A stretch of DNA of 46,177 nt from Synechococcus sp. AG-673-F03 (GCA_003211205.1 QCTJ01000008.1:28125-74301), one strand, 5' to 3'; positions 27,901 through 36,722 are shown, counted from the stretch's first letter. Program-made: numbers and translations. Notes: generated by a model from the letters alone, not told the origin.

Positions 27901-28687
27901 CGGCCGGACCCGACAGGATCGTGTCTTTGGCAAGCAGCGAACTTGGGTGCTGCAAAGCCCCACTGGATGTCATGACCCGCAATCGGGTCTGATCCCCCAA
28001 AGCGGCTTGGAGCTGTGCCAGGTAGGCGGAGAGCAAAGGCCTGACGGCAGCCTCCACCAGCGTGGTTTGTCCTCTGGGAACCAGGCGCGGCAGTGGGCTG
28101 GCCTCATGGGAACAGACCACCGTTTTGAAGCCCGCGGTTCGCACTAGCTTCGCCAGAGCCTTTTCATGCACAGGATCACGCCAGGCATGCATCAGAGCGA
28201 TAGCACAAGAGCGGATGCCGGCCTTGTGATGACGCACAAGCCTCTGCATGAACCCATCGTCGAGCCGCAGTGCTTCTAACTCCCTCCCTTCCGCATCCAG
28301 ACGACAGGGGACCTCTTCAACGGCGGCCAGCAGCGAAGGTGGCTCGGGAATTGCCAACGCAAAAAGATGCTGACGGTGCTGGTCACCGATCAGCAACAGG
28401 TCCTCCAGACCGCGATTGGTCACAAGCAACACAGGCTCACCAGCTGCCTCAAGCAGTGCATTGGTGGCCACGGTGGTGCCCAACCGCAGTTCCTCGATCA
28501 ATCCACGATCAATCCGCTGCTCCGGAGTGAGCCCCATCAACTCGCGCATGGCCGCAACAGCCGGATCTCCGGGAACATCCGGCTGCTCCGACAGCACCTT
28601 GCGCACCAACAGCTGGCCAGAAGGATGACGTGCCACCAGATCGGTGAACGTGCCACCTCGGTCAATCCAGAACTGCCAGCGGTTCAA
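24941..28687 (-). CDS. 5-oxoprolinase, fused HyuA-HyuB type
   Basis: A 1248-residue ATP-dependent 5-oxoprolinase that opens 5-oxoproline (pyroglutamate) to glutamate. Residues 1 to ~700 form the HyuA-like ASKHA half ([55 protein letters not shown]), and ~730-1248 form the HyuB-like half ([60 protein letters not shown]). A single chain with both halves is typical of OPLAH enzymes. It starts at a TTG (28687) overlapping the nagB stop (TTGA). Its 3' end overlaps yebC by 53 bases. It may recycle pyroglutamate from glutathione or peptides; linkage to nagB is by position only. Confidence 0.93.
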   Translation of the reverse strand: MNRWQFWIDRGGTFTDLVARHPSGQLLVRKVLSEQPDVPGDPAVAAMRELMGLTPEQRIDRGLIEELRLGTTVATNALLEAAGEPVLLVTNRGLEDLLLIGDQHRQHLFALAIPEPPSLLAAVEEVPCRLDAEGRELEALRLDDGFMQRLVRHHKAGIRSCAIALMHAWRDPVHEKALAKLVRTAGFKTVVCSHEASPLPRLVPRGQTTLVEAAVRPLLSAYLAQLQAALGDQTRLRVMTSSGALQHPSSLLAKDTILSGPAGGMVGAVAAAQQAGLGASALVGVDMGGTSTDVFCLPAGAADREWERSAETDIAGFQLTASRLPIHTVAAGGGSIVSGDGGRLTVGPRSAGADPGPACYRRGGPLAITDCHLLLGRLQVTAFPAVFGPDRDQTPDLQATRDQFQALSSQLGQAPEQLAEGALDLAVEAMAGAIRHVSLFRGHDIRGGALIAYGGAAGQLACRLAESLGLGQVLLHPLAGVLSAYGLGQARQRQLHQRSIRRPLDAALLAQLPAMVRSDLNTAFLELQKLTAASTTTPERQIRLELRDTSSEQGLMLSLVSAVEELDQDQLESLFDQAHQRRFGYAPPRTAPLIAERLEVEVLDAIAESSSPSNFEGYGTAATASVTRSTMDQRARVHCREQGWCEVPVLERLQLKRDQPLSGPALILDPTAAIVLEPGWTARLLVDGSVLLEASSRPAAERSSAGADASGVSSGQHSDPDPVDLSLFHHRFMQIAERMGERLRQSSRSVNMRERMDFSCALFDAQGALVANAPHIPVHLGSMGDAVEDLLGQIRQGERPALSAGDTVISNDPFHGGTHLPDITAITPCFVEGDPDPFAFVACRGHHADVGGLTPGSMPPFSSSIEEEGLLVRNHFLTSRGTPDRSAWNQCLQGLSSPPRDPELLWADLQAQAAANHLGAELFDQLLQLEGRQRVQRYLQHVQDHAAQTVQRLIGCFEDRTFEVELDNGAKLKLALTVDRKRQQALLDFGGTSPQGTHNFHAPLAVTKAAVLYVIRCLVQEPIPLNAGCFRPLTLIVPEDSLLNPSAPAAVVGGNVETSQALCNLLFASLGVMAAGQGTMNNLTFGDGRRQYYETIAGGGGAGKGFSGSSGVQTHMTNSRLTDPEILEQRFPVRLERFGFRRGSGGAGRWRGGDGLVREFRFLEPMTAALLSGSRTVAPFGLTGGEPGKTGTALLTRADGTVQVLDGCVQLQVKAGDRLLIATPGGGGFDPIKRSAHPLVRSSVRGSR

Positions 28688-29493
28688 GACAACAGCGGAA
28701 GGTGGGCACAGGCCGCATCATCCACCCAGAGATGCACGCTTGAGTGACTTTGCAGCCAGCTGGCGGGCACTTCGGGACTACAAGGGTCAAGCAACGCTGT
28801 GCGCAGAATCTCCGCCTTGGCCGCTCCGGTCACGATCAGATGAATCTCGTCGGCAGCAAGAATCTCATCCAGACCAAGGGTGATGGCCTGCTCAGGCACC
28901 GCTTCGGAGTTTCCGCCGAAAGCACTGGCATTCTGAATCCGCGTGGCTTGCTGCAACGTCACCACGCGGCAGCGACTGCCGGCTGGAGACGGCGGCTCAT
29001 TGAAACCCACGTGACCGTTACCACCTAGGCCCAGCAGCTGAAGGCCGATCCCCCCTGCCTGATGCAGCGCAGAGCCATAGCGTCTCGCCTCCTCGGCAGG
29101 ATCCTTGGCCATTCCATCCGGCAGCTGCAGCTGGCAGGGAGAAAGGTCGAGATAACAACCCAACTGGGCATGCATGTAAGCGGCGAAGCTGCGGCTATCG
29201 CCAGGCGACAGACCCACGTATTCATCAAGGTTGAAACTCAGCCAGCAGCGCTTCAACTGTTCAAGCTGCGGCGCCGGCCATGTCATCAGACGCTGAATCA
29301 GAGCCGCGTAGAACGGTTCCATGGTCCTTCCGGTCGCCATTCCCAGCGGCTTGAAGCGCTCATGGTCAAGGGCCGTGGCGAGATAGGCAGCCACATGATC
29401 CACAATCGCCTCCATCAATGCGCGCGGATCCGGGCGGTGCTGCACTGCACATCTGGACAGAAACTGGGGCACGCAACGATCGCTGCAGGTCAA
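28684..29493 (-). CDS. nagB: Glucosamine-6-phosphate deaminase-like protein
   Basis: A 269-residue NagB/6PGL-fold protein. FNLDEYVGLSPGDSRSFAAY and LLGLGGNGHVGFNEPPSP are the NagB signatures and include the catalytic Asp and His; GMATGRTMEPFYAAL is the phosphate-binding loop. It should convert glucosamine-6-phosphate to fructose-6-phosphate and ammonia. The N-terminus has a Cys-rich extension of about 20 residues if the TTG at 29493 is used, which overlaps the preceding stop (TTGA); internal GTG or ATG starts are possible. It sits between the SpoIID-like gene and 5-oxoprolinase, with overlaps on both sides. A 6-phosphogluconolactonase role is less likely given the motifs. Confidence 0.86.
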   Translation of the reverse strand: MTCSDRCVPQFLSRCAVQHRPDPRALMEAIVDHVAAYLATALDHERFKPLGMATGRTMEPFYAALIQRLMTWPAPQLEQLKRCWLSFNLDEYVGLSPGDSRSFAAYMHAQLGCYLDLSPCQLQLPDGMAKDPAEEARRYGSALHQAGGIGLQLLGLGGNGHVGFNEPPSPAGSRCRVVTLQQATRIQNASAFGGNSEAVPEQAITLGLDEILAADEIHLIVTGAAKAEILRTALLDPCSPEVPASWLQSHSSVHLWVDDAACAHLPLLS

Positions 29494-30905
29494 CCCATCA
29501 AGGCTGGCTCCGAACCGGCCCTGAATGCCACTGATGGGTCATCAGCCGGTCGGTATGGCCTGATCGTTGCCCCGCGGTAGTAGTGATGGAGAATTTCACG
29601 GAAATCAGCGCCCTGACTCGCCAGACCATGAGCTCCCCACTGGCTCATGCCCACACCGTGGCCATAACCCTGGCCTTCTGCTTCCAGCACAATCGTGCCG
29701 CGAGAAGTTTCTGGAGTTCTTCCAGCGGGGATCAATGAGGCTTGGCGCGAGCTCAGTGGAGGAGGGGGCAAGGGAGGTGCTGCAATGACGCGACCGGCTG
29801 GTCCCTGATCAGCCGGTCCGCTGAAACCACTGGCGGAATCCCGCCAGAGTCCGATCAGCTGAGACGGCGCTTGCGAAGCCTGATCCACAGGATCCAACTG
29901 CTCGACTGCAGTTCCAGCATCACCCTGCAGCAGGGAAAAGCTCACCATCGTGCTCTTCAAGCCCAGCCGCTGTCGCAGTTGGCGGCCCGTGAGCACCAAT
30001 GATCCAAGCGGGCCTTGAATCCGCGCTGAACGCACCCTGCCGGTGGGGCTGGTGCTGAGCACACGCAATCGCTCCAGTCCGCCAGTTTCCTCAAAGCGGC
30101 GGCGTAAATCTCCGGCCTCGAAACGCTGGTTCCAGCGATGCACAGGACTGTGCTGGTCATGATCTTGAACGCTGACGAGGTAGGGAAGCTGGTTTTGCCA
30201 AACCTCACCACTGGGCTCAGTGGCCCCCCCCGAACTGCTGTGAAAAACAGCATTGATCAAACGGCCGCCATGCACCAGAACCAGCGAGCGCGTTGTGGCA
30301 ACCGCTTCTCTGGTTCTTGGAGTTTCAGAATCGATTCCCTTGTAGACCTGGCTGCTCACCGTGGCCTTCACATCGAAATCCGTTTTGCGTCCCCGTTGGC
30401 GGAGGGCGTAGGTCCGAGCGGCGACCGCCTGAGCTTGCAGAGCTGCCAGCGGCCACTTTGCTGGCATCTCACTCCCCACAACACTGGGAAGGTAGGTCTC
30501 GATACCCAGCTGATTAATGGCCCGGATCCTGCCGCTGCGGACCACCAACAGAAGCTCACCGCGATAACGGCGGCGCCCGAGCCAGATACCGCGCGGGTCA
30601 GTCGTGCTGATGCGAAGCGAGGCCTGGCCACCGGCGCGGCCATCCGCGATCGTCAGTCGACCATCCCGCAAGCGAACCTGCAGACGCTGGAGGCGACGTT
30701 CGTTGTTGGCGAGGCCGTGCACCAGCAGGGGCTGATCGCCATCGGAGCGCAGGATCAACTCCGAACCTTCGGCCACCAAAACACGCATCTGCGGCTCCTG
30801 AGCGGTCACCGCAGTCCTGGCTTCAGCAACCAGAGCAACCACCGCAACCGGCAGCATCAGAGCCACTCCAGCAGCAGCCCGACCGATGGAGATGTGCAGA
30901 ACCAC
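29490..30905 (-). CDS. SpoIID/LytB domain protein (amidase enhancer-like)
   Basis: A protein of about 471 residues, probably exported: a hydrophobic N-terminal segment (AAAGVALMLPVAVVALVAEA) is followed by a soluble chain. The SpoIID domain spans ~100-290 (YRGELLLVVRSGRIRAINQL, GIETYLPSVVGSEMPAKWPL, LQAQAVAARTYALRQRG, NAVFHSSSGGATEPSGEVW). The C-terminal GQGYGHGVGMSQWGAHGLAS is the other family hallmark. An inserted Pro/Gln-rich segment lies at ~350-410. SpoIID-type proteins cleave or help amidases cleave denuded glycan strands of peptidoglycan. The GTG at 30905 is used; an ATG at 30857 would truncate the signal. It is followed by nagB with a TTGA overlap. Confidence 0.88.
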   Translation of the reverse strand: MVLHISIGRAAAGVALMLPVAVVALVAEARTAVTAQEPQMRVLVAEGSELILRSDGDQPLLVHGLANNERRLQRLQVRLRDGRLTIADGRAGGQASLRISTTDPRGIWLGRRRYRGELLLVVRSGRIRAINQLGIETYLPSVVGSEMPAKWPLAALQAQAVAARTYALRQRGRKTDFDVKATVSSQVYKGIDSETPRTREAVATTRSLVLVHGGRLINAVFHSSSGGATEPSGEVWQNQLPYLVSVQDHDQHSPVHRWNQRFEAGDLRRRFEETGGLERLRVLSTSPTGRVRSARIQGPLGSLVLTGRQLRQRLGLKSTMVSFSLLQGDAGTAVEQLDPVDQASQAPSQLIGLWRDSASGFSGPADQGPAGRVIAAPPLPPPPLSSRQASLIPAGRTPETSRGTIVLEAEGQGYGHGVGMSQWGAHGLASQGADFREILHHYYRGATIRPYRPADDPSVAFRAGSEPALMG

Positions 30906-30993
30906 TCAGGAGGCCAATGGCTACTCAGTGTGCCCCGCCTAGCGGACTGCAGCCAGGCCTTCATGGCAGATTGACCATTGAGCCCACCATGCC

Positions 30994-31965
30994 GTGCAGG
31001 TCACCTTTCTCGGCACCAGTTCTGGAGTCCCAACCCGAGCGCGCAACGTCTCAGCGGTGGCCGTGCGACTGGCTCAGCGCTCGGAACTGTGGTTGTTCGA
31101 CTGTGGTGAAGGAACTCAGCATCAGTTCCTGCGCAGTGATCTGAGGCTGTCGCAGCTCCGCAGGATCTTCATCACGCACATGCACGGTGACCACGTTTTT
31201 GGTCTTCCAGGCCTGCTGGCCAGTCTTGGCCTGAGCGGCAGCAGTGGTGGGGTGGATCTATACGGACCCGATCCTCTCGAGAGCTATCTGGAGGGAGTGT
31301 TGCGAACCAGCTCAACCAGGATCGGGTATCCCCTCGAGGTGCACCAGGTCCGCAGTGCCGCTGAAGCGAATCGAATCGTTTTTGAGGACGCAGATCTCAC
31401 CGTGCGGGCGACACCGCTGCACCATCGCGTTCCTGCCTATGCCTATCGCGTTGAGGAAAAACCGAAGCCCGGTCGCTTTGACATCCAAAAAGCTCAAGAG
31501 TTGGCGATCCCCCCCGGACCGGTTTATGCCTCCCTCAAGCGGGGGGAAACCGTCGCTATGGAGGATGGACGTCAGATCGACGGCAGAACCCTGTGCGGGC
31601 CCGAAAAAGCCGGAGCAAGTCTTGTGTACTGCACGGACACCGTGTTCTGCGAAGCAGCCGTCACCCTGGCGAAGGGCGCAGACCTGCTCATTCACGAATC
31701 CACCTTTTCCCATGCGGAGGCTGACATGGCCTTCCAGCGTCAGCACTCCACCAGCACGATGGCGGCCCAGACCGCGGCTGAAGCGGGTGTCGGCCAACTT
31801 GTGCTCACCCATCTCAGCCCCCGCTATGCGCCTGGGAACGCAGTGACAGCAGACGATCTACTGGCAGAAGCCAGAGCCATTTTCCCGAACACGGTCCTGG
31901 CGAAAGACTTTCTCTGCCTCGATGTGACCGCTTCATCACGGACTACATGCTGCAACAGTTCGTGA
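30994..31965 (+). CDS. rnz: Ribonuclease Z
   Basis: A 323-residue metallo-beta-lactamase-fold endonuclease that removes the 3' trailer of tRNA precursors. The zinc motif HMHGDH is at 62-67 in [32 protein letters not shown] and [10 protein letters not shown] give further ligands, and [12 protein letters not shown] starts the fold. Length matches the ElaC/RNase Z short form. The GTG at 30994 is the only sensible start; an overlapping ATG at 30990 is in another frame. It is divergent from the SpoIID-like gene, with 88 bases between them. This genome's tRNA-Val lacks an encoded CCA, consistent with a need for Rnz. Confidence 0.96.
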   Translation: MQVTFLGTSSGVPTRARNVSAVAVRLAQRSELWLFDCGEGTQHQFLRSDLRLSQLRRIFITHMHGDHVFGLPGLLASLGLSGSSGGVDLYGPDPLESYLEGVLRTSSTRIGYPLEVHQVRSAAEANRIVFEDADLTVRATPLHHRVPAYAYRVEEKPKPGRFDIQKAQELAIPPGPVYASLKRGETVAMEDGRQIDGRTLCGPEKAGASLVYCTDTVFCEAAVTLAKGADLLIHESTFSHAEADMAFQRQHSTSTMAAQTAAEAGVGQLVLTHLSPRYAPGNAVTADDLLAEARAIFPNTVLAKDFLCLDVTASSRTTCCNSS

Positions 31966-32052
31966 TCGGTGGAGCCTGAACAGCGTCAGTTTGATACTTC
32001 AGCGTGATACAAGAGCTTGGTGCGCTGTATCCATCTGTCTCGGGCATCCTTC

Positions 32053-32565
32053 ATGGTTCCTTTTCTCTCCAACCTGCGACAGTCGCTGAGCCGACTGCTG
32101 ATCGCCCTGCCGGTGCTGGCTGTCTTGTGGATCAGCTCCCCCGCTCAGGCCGCCGCGTGGGATGCCGAGATACTGACCGTTCCTTCCGACCCTGAAGGCA
32201 CCGCGGTGACCTTCAGCGAACAACAGGTCAAGGCGGGACGCAAAGTGTTCAACACCAGCTGCGGCACATGCCATGCCGGCGGCATCACTAAGACCAACCA
32301 AAACGTTGGCCTCGATCCTGAGACCCTGGCACTGGCCACACCATCGCGCGACAACATCGCCTCGCTGGTGGACTACATGCAGGATCCCACCTCCTACGAC
32401 GGCGAGTACAGCATTGCTGATCTTCACCCCAGCATGCGCAGCCGTGACCTATATCCGGCAATGCGTGATCTCACCGACGAAGATCTAGAGCTGATGTCGG
32501 CCTACATCCTCGTGGCGCCGAAGGTGCTTGGCCAGGAATGGGGCGGCGGCAAGATTTACTTCTGA
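32053..32565 (+). CDS. psbV: Photosystem II cytochrome c550
   Basis: A 170-residue lumenal extrinsic PSII protein that stabilises the oxygen-evolving cluster. A signal peptide with a basic start and a hydrophobic core ends near SSPAQA (residue ~33). The covalent haem motif is CGTCH at 70-74, and His125 (ADLHPSM) is the likely second axial ligand. The C-terminus GGGKIYF is conserved in PsbV. The frame is open to 32017, but the ATG at 32053 gives the proper signal peptide. Upstream 31966-32052 should hold the promoter. A perfect 11-bp inverted repeat follows the stop. Confidence 0.98.
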   Translation: MVPFLSNLRQSLSRLLIALPVLAVLWISSPAQAAAWDAEILTVPSDPEGTAVTFSEQQVKAGRKVFNTSCGTCHAGGITKTNQNVGLDPETLALATPSRDNIASLVDYMQDPTSYDGEYSIADLHPSMRSRDLYPAMRDLTDEDLELMSAYILVAPKVLGQEWGGGKIYF

Positions 32566-32573
32566 TTCACATG

Positions 32574-32601
32574 GATCGATCCGGTCAACGCCGGATCGAT
32601 C
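32574..32601 (+). terminator. Perfect 11-bp inverted repeat after psbV
   Basis: An 11-bp perfect stem (32574-32584 with 32591-32601) and a 6-base loop begin 8 bases after the psbV stop. No T-run follows on either strand, so it is not a classical Rho-independent terminator. It may stabilise the psbV transcript or end transcription between psbV and the convergent small gene whose 3' end lies 31 bases further on. The stem contains GATCGATC. Confidence 0.5.
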
Positions 32602-32631
32602 AGCTGAACTGATTGGACAACATGTGGGCCT

Positions 32632-33018
32632 TCAGGGCGCAAGATTGCCCGGATCCATGGATCGAGGACGACGGCTGTACCACCACTCCTGCATCTCAGC
32701 CGTGAAGCGCATGGGGAAAAGAGTGAGCACAGTGACCGTTGGTCGCGATCCAGGCTGAAGCAGTTCAACGGAATAAGACGGGCAACGACGCGAACCGAGA
32801 TCAGCAACAAAGCGACGGCCCACCCGGCGCCAGCTGGGCTCCTTGCTGCGCCATGCCAGCCGACAACAGGGCCAGGGGAGTTCTTCGCGGTCGTAGAGGC
32901 GGCAGCAGGGCCCAATCACTCGAAAGCTGTACTGGCCTCCAGGGCTGGTGTGCACCGATCCATGATCAAGCAACCGTTCCACCTCAGGTCTCAACGGTGC
33001 GGCGGGAACGGCGGTCAT
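32632..33018 (-). CDS. Small Cys-rich hypothetical protein
   Basis: A 128-residue, Arg/Trp-rich soluble protein. Two CC pairs lie at 38-39 and 51-52, in GPCCRLYDREELPWPCCRLA, with another Cys at 79 (SRRCPSY), which could form a metal site or redox pair. The C-terminal half (TVTVLTLFPMRFTAEMQEWW) looks like a folded domain end. The frame is open to 33081, but the ATG at 33018 gives the conserved-looking start MTAVPAAPLRPEVERLL. It lies downstream of petF, beyond the petF terminator, and is convergent with psbV. I recognise no named family; it resembles hypothetical proteins of marine Synechococcus. Confidence 0.72.
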   Translation of the reverse strand: MTAVPAAPLRPEVERLLDHGSVHTSPGGQYSFRVIGPCCRLYDREELPWPCCRLAWRSKEPSWRRVGRRFVADLGSRRCPSYSVELLQPGSRPTVTVLTLFPMRFTAEMQEWWYSRRPRSMDPGNLAP

Positions 33019-33052
33019 CGGCAAGAGAGCCACGTGGCACCACACTGACAGC

Positions 33053-33079
33053 AAAAAGCCACCCCCACGGGGAGGTGGC
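33053..33079 (-). terminator. Rho-independent terminator of petF
   Basis: On the minus strand a GC-rich hairpin (stem GCCACC/GGTGGC extended by C/G pairs with one mismatched base, 33058-33079) is followed by five T residues (33057-33053). It lies about 45 bases after the petF stop and just upstream of the Cys-rich gene start, so it should end the petF message. Confidence 0.75.
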
Positions 33080-33122
33080 AAAGAACCCTTTCGTCAGTGC
33101 TTGGGATCAAAAGGCCTGGAGC

Positions 33123-33422
33123 TCAGTAGAGCTCTTCCTCAGCATGGGTCTTGATGGTGCAGTCGGAGGTGGGATATGCCACGCAAGTCAGCACGAATCC
33201 GGCTTCGATCTGATCGTCATCAAGGAAGCTCTGGTCAGACTGATCAACAGTGCCCGAGGTGATCTTGCCGGCACAGGTGGAACAGGCACCCGCACGGCAT
33301 GAATAAGGCAGATCAATGCCTTGCTCTTCAGCGGCATCGAGGATGTACTGATCGTCGGGAACCTCAATGGTCTTGTTGAGACCCTCGCTTTCGGCGACCA
33401 GGGTGACCTTAAAAGAAGCCAT
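33123..33422 (-). CDS. petF: Plant-type [2Fe-2S] ferredoxin
   Basis: A 99-residue soluble ferredoxin that accepts electrons from photosystem I and passes them to FNR, thioredoxin reductase, nitrite reductase and others. The cluster ligands are Cys42, Cys47, Cys50 ([13 protein letters not shown]) and Cys80 (VLTCVAYP). The C-terminal KTHAEEELY is the canonical FNR-interacting tail. The frame is open to 33476, but the ATG at 33422 gives the standard MASFKVTL start. A 7-bp hairpin lies 21 bases upstream in the leader, and a terminator follows the gene, so it is probably monocistronic. Confidence 0.98.
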   Translation of the reverse strand: MASFKVTLVAESEGLNKTIEVPDDQYILDAAEEQGIDLPYSCRAGACSTCAGKITSGTVDQSDQSFLDDDQIEAGFVLTCVAYPTSDCTIKTHAEEELY

Positions 33423-33442
33423 GGATGGAGTGAATTTGCAGA

Positions 33443-33461
33443 GGCTCGTAACAAACGAGCC
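33443..33461 (-). promoter_or_regulatory. Hairpin in the petF 5' leader
   Basis: A perfect 7-bp inverted repeat (33443-33449 with 33455-33461, 5-base loop) sits 21 bases upstream of the petF ATG. It could be a 5' UTR stem-loop affecting mRNA stability or translation, or an operator for a dimeric regulator. No T-run follows on the transcribed strand. The whole petF-prmA gap (33423-33566) should contain the petF promoter; I could not pick out a convincing -35/-10 pair. Confidence 0.45.
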
Positions 33462-33566
33462 TGCCGGACTGATCATTTCTACATCGTCCAGGCGTCAAGG
33501 CACACGCTTCGATGCCTGTTTCGGTGTAAACCCAATCAAAACCGAAGAATTTATAAGGCTCGCTTA

Positions 33567-34457
33567 TCAAGAGTAGCGCCGAATCTCGAGCAAGCCCCAT
33601 CGACCTTGCTCAGCAAGTGGCTCAACCGACCAGCCCAGGCTCCCCAGCACTTCTATGAGCCTCGGTGCTTGTTCCACCAGCAGGCCACTCAGCAGCCCCC
33701 GCCCCCCAGGGCGGAGCACAGATTGAAAGTGAGGTGCAAGGGCCTCAATCACCGGAGCAAGGATGTTGCAGAGGAGCAGATCTGCAGGCTGACCCTCAAG
33801 CAGCCTCGCCAGCACCTCTACCGACCCCTGGCTCACCCTGAGCACATCAACAGAACGGTCATTCAGAACCGCGTTGTCGGTCGTTGCTCTGACAGCCAGG
33901 GAATCGGTGTCGACAGACAGCACTTGACGAGCCCCAAGCCCGAGTGCCGCAAGTCCGAGCACTCCACTTCCGCAACCCAGATCCGCAACCCTCAAGCCCG
34001 AGGGGGGCTGTTGCTCAAGTGCTTCAAGACAGAGGCGGGTGGTGGGATGACTGCCGGTTCCAAAGGCACTGCCTGGATCCATCTTCAAAACAAGCCTTTG
34101 AGCATGCTCGTCAGGCACATCAAGCCAGGCCGGCAGGATCAGCAGCCTCTCACCCACAGGGTCTGGCTGCCAGTGCTTTTTCCAGCTGAGGCTCCAGTCT
34201 TCATCAGCTAATTCATCCCAAACCGGCTGAGCCAGAGCGAGGCCGAAGGTTTCAGCCAGAGGTATAAGGCTGCTGATCAGCTCAGATCGCTGGTCCTCAG
34301 GCCACTCATGGGCCGGCAACCAGGCCAGAAGAGTGCGTTGATCAGGCGTCTCAGGTGCATGTTGTATGGCCACCCGGTGCAGACCGAGAACGTTCAGCTT
34401 CCAGAGAAGCGACTCCTCCAGCTCAGTCTGAACCGGCAGAGACAAACGCCACCACAT
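33567..34457 (-). CDS. prmA: Ribosomal protein L11 methyltransferase
   Basis: A 296-residue SAM-dependent enzyme that trimethylates ribosomal protein L11. The N-terminal substrate-binding domain includes WSLSWKKHWQPDPVGERLLI. FGTGSHPTTRLCLEALEQ and RVADLGCGSGVLGLAALGLG bind SAM, and LLLCNILAPVIEALAP carries the NxLxxP motif. The ATG at 34457 shares a base with the serA stop (TGATG); a GTG at 34460 would add one residue and give a GTGA overlap. It is probably co-transcribed with serA. Confidence 0.95.
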   Translation of the reverse strand: MWWRLSLPVQTELEESLLWKLNVLGLHRVAIQHAPETPDQRTLLAWLPAHEWPEDQRSELISSLIPLAETFGLALAQPVWDELADEDWSLSWKKHWQPDPVGERLLILPAWLDVPDEHAQRLVLKMDPGSAFGTGSHPTTRLCLEALEQQPPSGLRVADLGCGSGVLGLAALGLGARQVLSVDTDSLAVRATTDNAVLNDRSVDVLRVSQGSVEVLARLLEGQPADLLLCNILAPVIEALAPHFQSVLRPGGRGLLSGLLVEQAPRLIEVLGSLGWSVEPLAEQGRWGLLEIRRYS

Positions 34458-36043
34458 CACAGCGTGACGGGATGGGCTTCCTGAATCCCGTTAATGCCGT
34501 TGATGGTGGCCAGAAGCGCAGGCGGAATCGGGTCATCAATACTGAGCACCATCACGGCATCTCCCCTCACAATCCTGCGCCCCACCTGCATTGAGGCGAT
34601 GTTGACGTTGTGTTCACCCAACAGCGAGCCGAGATGGCCAATGATTCCAGGCATATCCCGATGGCGGGTGAACAACATGTGTCGGCTCGGCGGCACATTC
34701 ACCGGGAATTCATCAATGGTGGTGACTCGCAATTCACCATCCGCGAACACCGCACCCGTCACACTGTGACCACCATGTCCACCGCGGGTCGTGAGCTGCA
34801 GGGACCCCCCCGCAAAATCGCGGCTGGCATCGTCTTTAACCTCCAGCACGTGGATCCCGCGCCCCTTGGCCTCGAGAGAGGCATTGACGTAGTTGATGCG
34901 TTCTCCGAGAGCGCTGGTGAGCAGCCCCTTGAGTGCTGCCACTACAAGGGGCTGGGAGGGATGGTTAGCGAACTCACCCTGAAGACGCACCTCCAGTTCC
35001 TGGACCTGGCCACCGCTCAGCTGACTCACGAGTAGGCCGAGGGTTTCGGCGAGCTGCAAGTGGGGTTTCAGACGCTCCATGATCTCGGCGCTGAGACCTG
35101 GAATATTCACGGCACTGCGAGCTGGGAGTCCAAGCAGCACATCGCGGATCTGCTCAGCCACATCGGTGGCCACATTTTCCTGAGCTTCCTCGGTGGAAGC
35201 CCCGAGGTGAGGCGTCAATACCAGCCCGCGCTCGACTGCACGTAGTGGAGAGTCCTGGTCCAGAGGTTCAGAGGCGAAGACATCCAAACCGGCTCCGGCA
35301 ATCACACCCTGATTAATGGCTTCGGCGATGGCAGCCTCATCAACGATGCCCCCCCGAGCACAGTTCACGATCCTGGCCGTCGATTTCATTGAGCGGAGAA
35401 GTTCCGCATTCACGAGATTTTCGGTATCGGGCGTTCTGGGTATATGCAGAGTGATGTAGTCGGCCTGACGGAACAGATCCTCCAGGGTCGTGAGTCGGAC
35501 CTGCATCTGCTGAGCACGGTCAGCGGAGATGAAGGGATCGAATGCGATCACCTCCATCCCCATCGCTTTGGCAACCTTGGCAACGTGTGATCCGATTTTG
35601 CCCAGACCCACAACCCCAAGAACCTTTTTGTAGAGCTCATTGCCCACATATTTCTTGCGGTCCCAGGCACCGGCTCGCATGGAGGCATGCGCCTGAGGCA
35701 CGTGGCGAGACAGAGACAACAACAAGGCCAGGGCATGCTCCGCAGCCGCGATCGTGTTGCCCTCGGGTGAATTCACGACCAGCACACCTCTCTGGGTGGC
35801 GGCAGGAACATCAACATTGTCGACCCCCACGCCGGCCCGACCGATAATGCGCAGACGGTCCGCCACCTCGATCACATCGGCGGTGACCTGAGTGCCCGAG
35901 CGGATCATCAGAGCGTCATAGTCACCGATGATTGCCTTGAGCTCGTCCCGAGACAGGCCTGTCCGCTGGTCCACCTGGGCAACCTGCCCGAGGATGTCGA
36001 TCCCAGCCTGATCAATGGGGTCTGAAACAAGAACTTTGGTCAT
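34457..36043 (-). CDS. serA: D-3-phosphoglycerate dehydrogenase
   Basis: A 528-residue NAD-dependent enzyme that starts serine synthesis from 3-phosphoglycerate. The N-terminal catalytic and Rossmann domains (VGLGKIGSHVAKVAKAMGME; NCARGGIVDEAAI; LVLTPHLGASTEEAQENVA) are followed by an allosteric intervening domain and a C-terminal ACT domain (HRDMPGIIGHLGSLLGEHNV), which is the long bacterial type. The His in TPHLGAST is the catalytic base. It begins at an ATG at 36043, divergent from the next gene, and is coupled to prmA. Confidence 0.97.
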   Translation of the reverse strand: MTKVLVSDPIDQAGIDILGQVAQVDQRTGLSRDELKAIIGDYDALMIRSGTQVTADVIEVADRLRIIGRAGVGVDNVDVPAATQRGVLVVNSPEGNTIAAAEHALALLLSLSRHVPQAHASMRAGAWDRKKYVGNELYKKVLGVVGLGKIGSHVAKVAKAMGMEVIAFDPFISADRAQQMQVRLTTLEDLFRQADYITLHIPRTPDTENLVNAELLRSMKSTARIVNCARGGIVDEAAIAEAINQGVIAGAGLDVFASEPLDQDSPLRAVERGLVLTPHLGASTEEAQENVATDVAEQIRDVLLGLPARSAVNIPGLSAEIMERLKPHLQLAETLGLLVSQLSGGQVQELEVRLQGEFANHPSQPLVVAALKGLLTSALGERINYVNASLEAKGRGIHVLEVKDDASRDFAGGSLQLTTRGGHGGHSVTGAVFADGELRVTTIDEFPVNVPPSRHMLFTRHRDMPGIIGHLGSLLGEHNVNIASMQVGRRIVRGDAVMVLSIDDPIPPALLATINGINGIQEAHPVTL

Positions 36044-36188
36044 CCAGCGGCGGAGAGAAAGCCATTCAGAAGTTTAGAGATCGGTCCGAACATCACTGTT
36101 GAGAAGGGAGATTGACTCACTCCGAACCCAAGCCCCCCGCTGAAGTCCTGGACTTCCGTGGAGAATGGAAGTCCGCACCGCTCCGCTT

Positions 36189-36722
36189 ATGCCCGTCTGC
36201 GTCCTGGTGCTCAAAGAGCGCGCCGCCGCCGAGACTCTTGTCCAGGACCTTCAGGAGTCCGGTAAACCGCTCATCCGAGTCGTGCTGGTCGCGCCTGAAC
36301 AGGCTGAAGGCAATGAAGCGGGCAGCCTCAAGCCGGAGCAGATTGACCAGGTCGATCTGCTGAACCCGAGCATGGCCCGCAGCCGCCGCCAGCGTTCCAT
36401 GTCTCGCTGGCTGATGCCCTTCGGCTTCATGGCTGGGCTGACCTTCACCCAGATCACCACGCTCGATACCTTTGCGCGCTTCGGTGCTGTCGGAGAAGCA
36501 CTGATCGGCGGCCTGCTTGGAATGGGCTCAGGATTGATGGGGAGCTACGCCGCGGCAGCAAGTGTTCCCTCCGACAACGAGGACGGAGTCCGTATCCTGC
36601 GTAACCGCCATAACGAGCAGTTTTGGTTGCTGCTGCTCGAAACCCCAGCAGGCCTTGAAGTGCCCTGGCAACTCGTTCAGAAAGTTCGTCCTCAGCAGGT
36701 GGTCCGCCTGAGTGAGCTGTGA
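36189..36722 (+). CDS. Membrane-associated hypothetical protein
   Basis: A 177-residue protein. The N-terminal ~50 residues look like a small alpha/beta domain (VCVLVLKERAAAETLVQDLQ). A hydrophobic stretch at ~75-125 (WLMPFGFMAGLTFTQITTLD, then GEALIGGLLGMGSGLMGSYA) suggests one or two membrane helices. The C-terminal tail is polar and soluble-looking. The start is uncertain: the ATG at 36189 begins at MPVCVLVL, while an ATG at 36165 would add 8 residues; neither has a strong RBS. The stop overlaps the GTG of the S4-domain gene (GTGA), so the two are translationally coupled. I do not recognise a named family. Confidence 0.72.
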   Translation: MPVCVLVLKERAAAETLVQDLQESGKPLIRVVLVAPEQAEGNEAGSLKPEQIDQVDLLNPSMARSRRQRSMSRWLMPFGFMAGLTFTQITTLDTFARFGAVGEALIGGLLGMGSGLMGSYAAAASVPSDNEDGVRILRNRHNEQFWLLLLETPAGLEVPWQLVQKVRPQQVVRLSEL

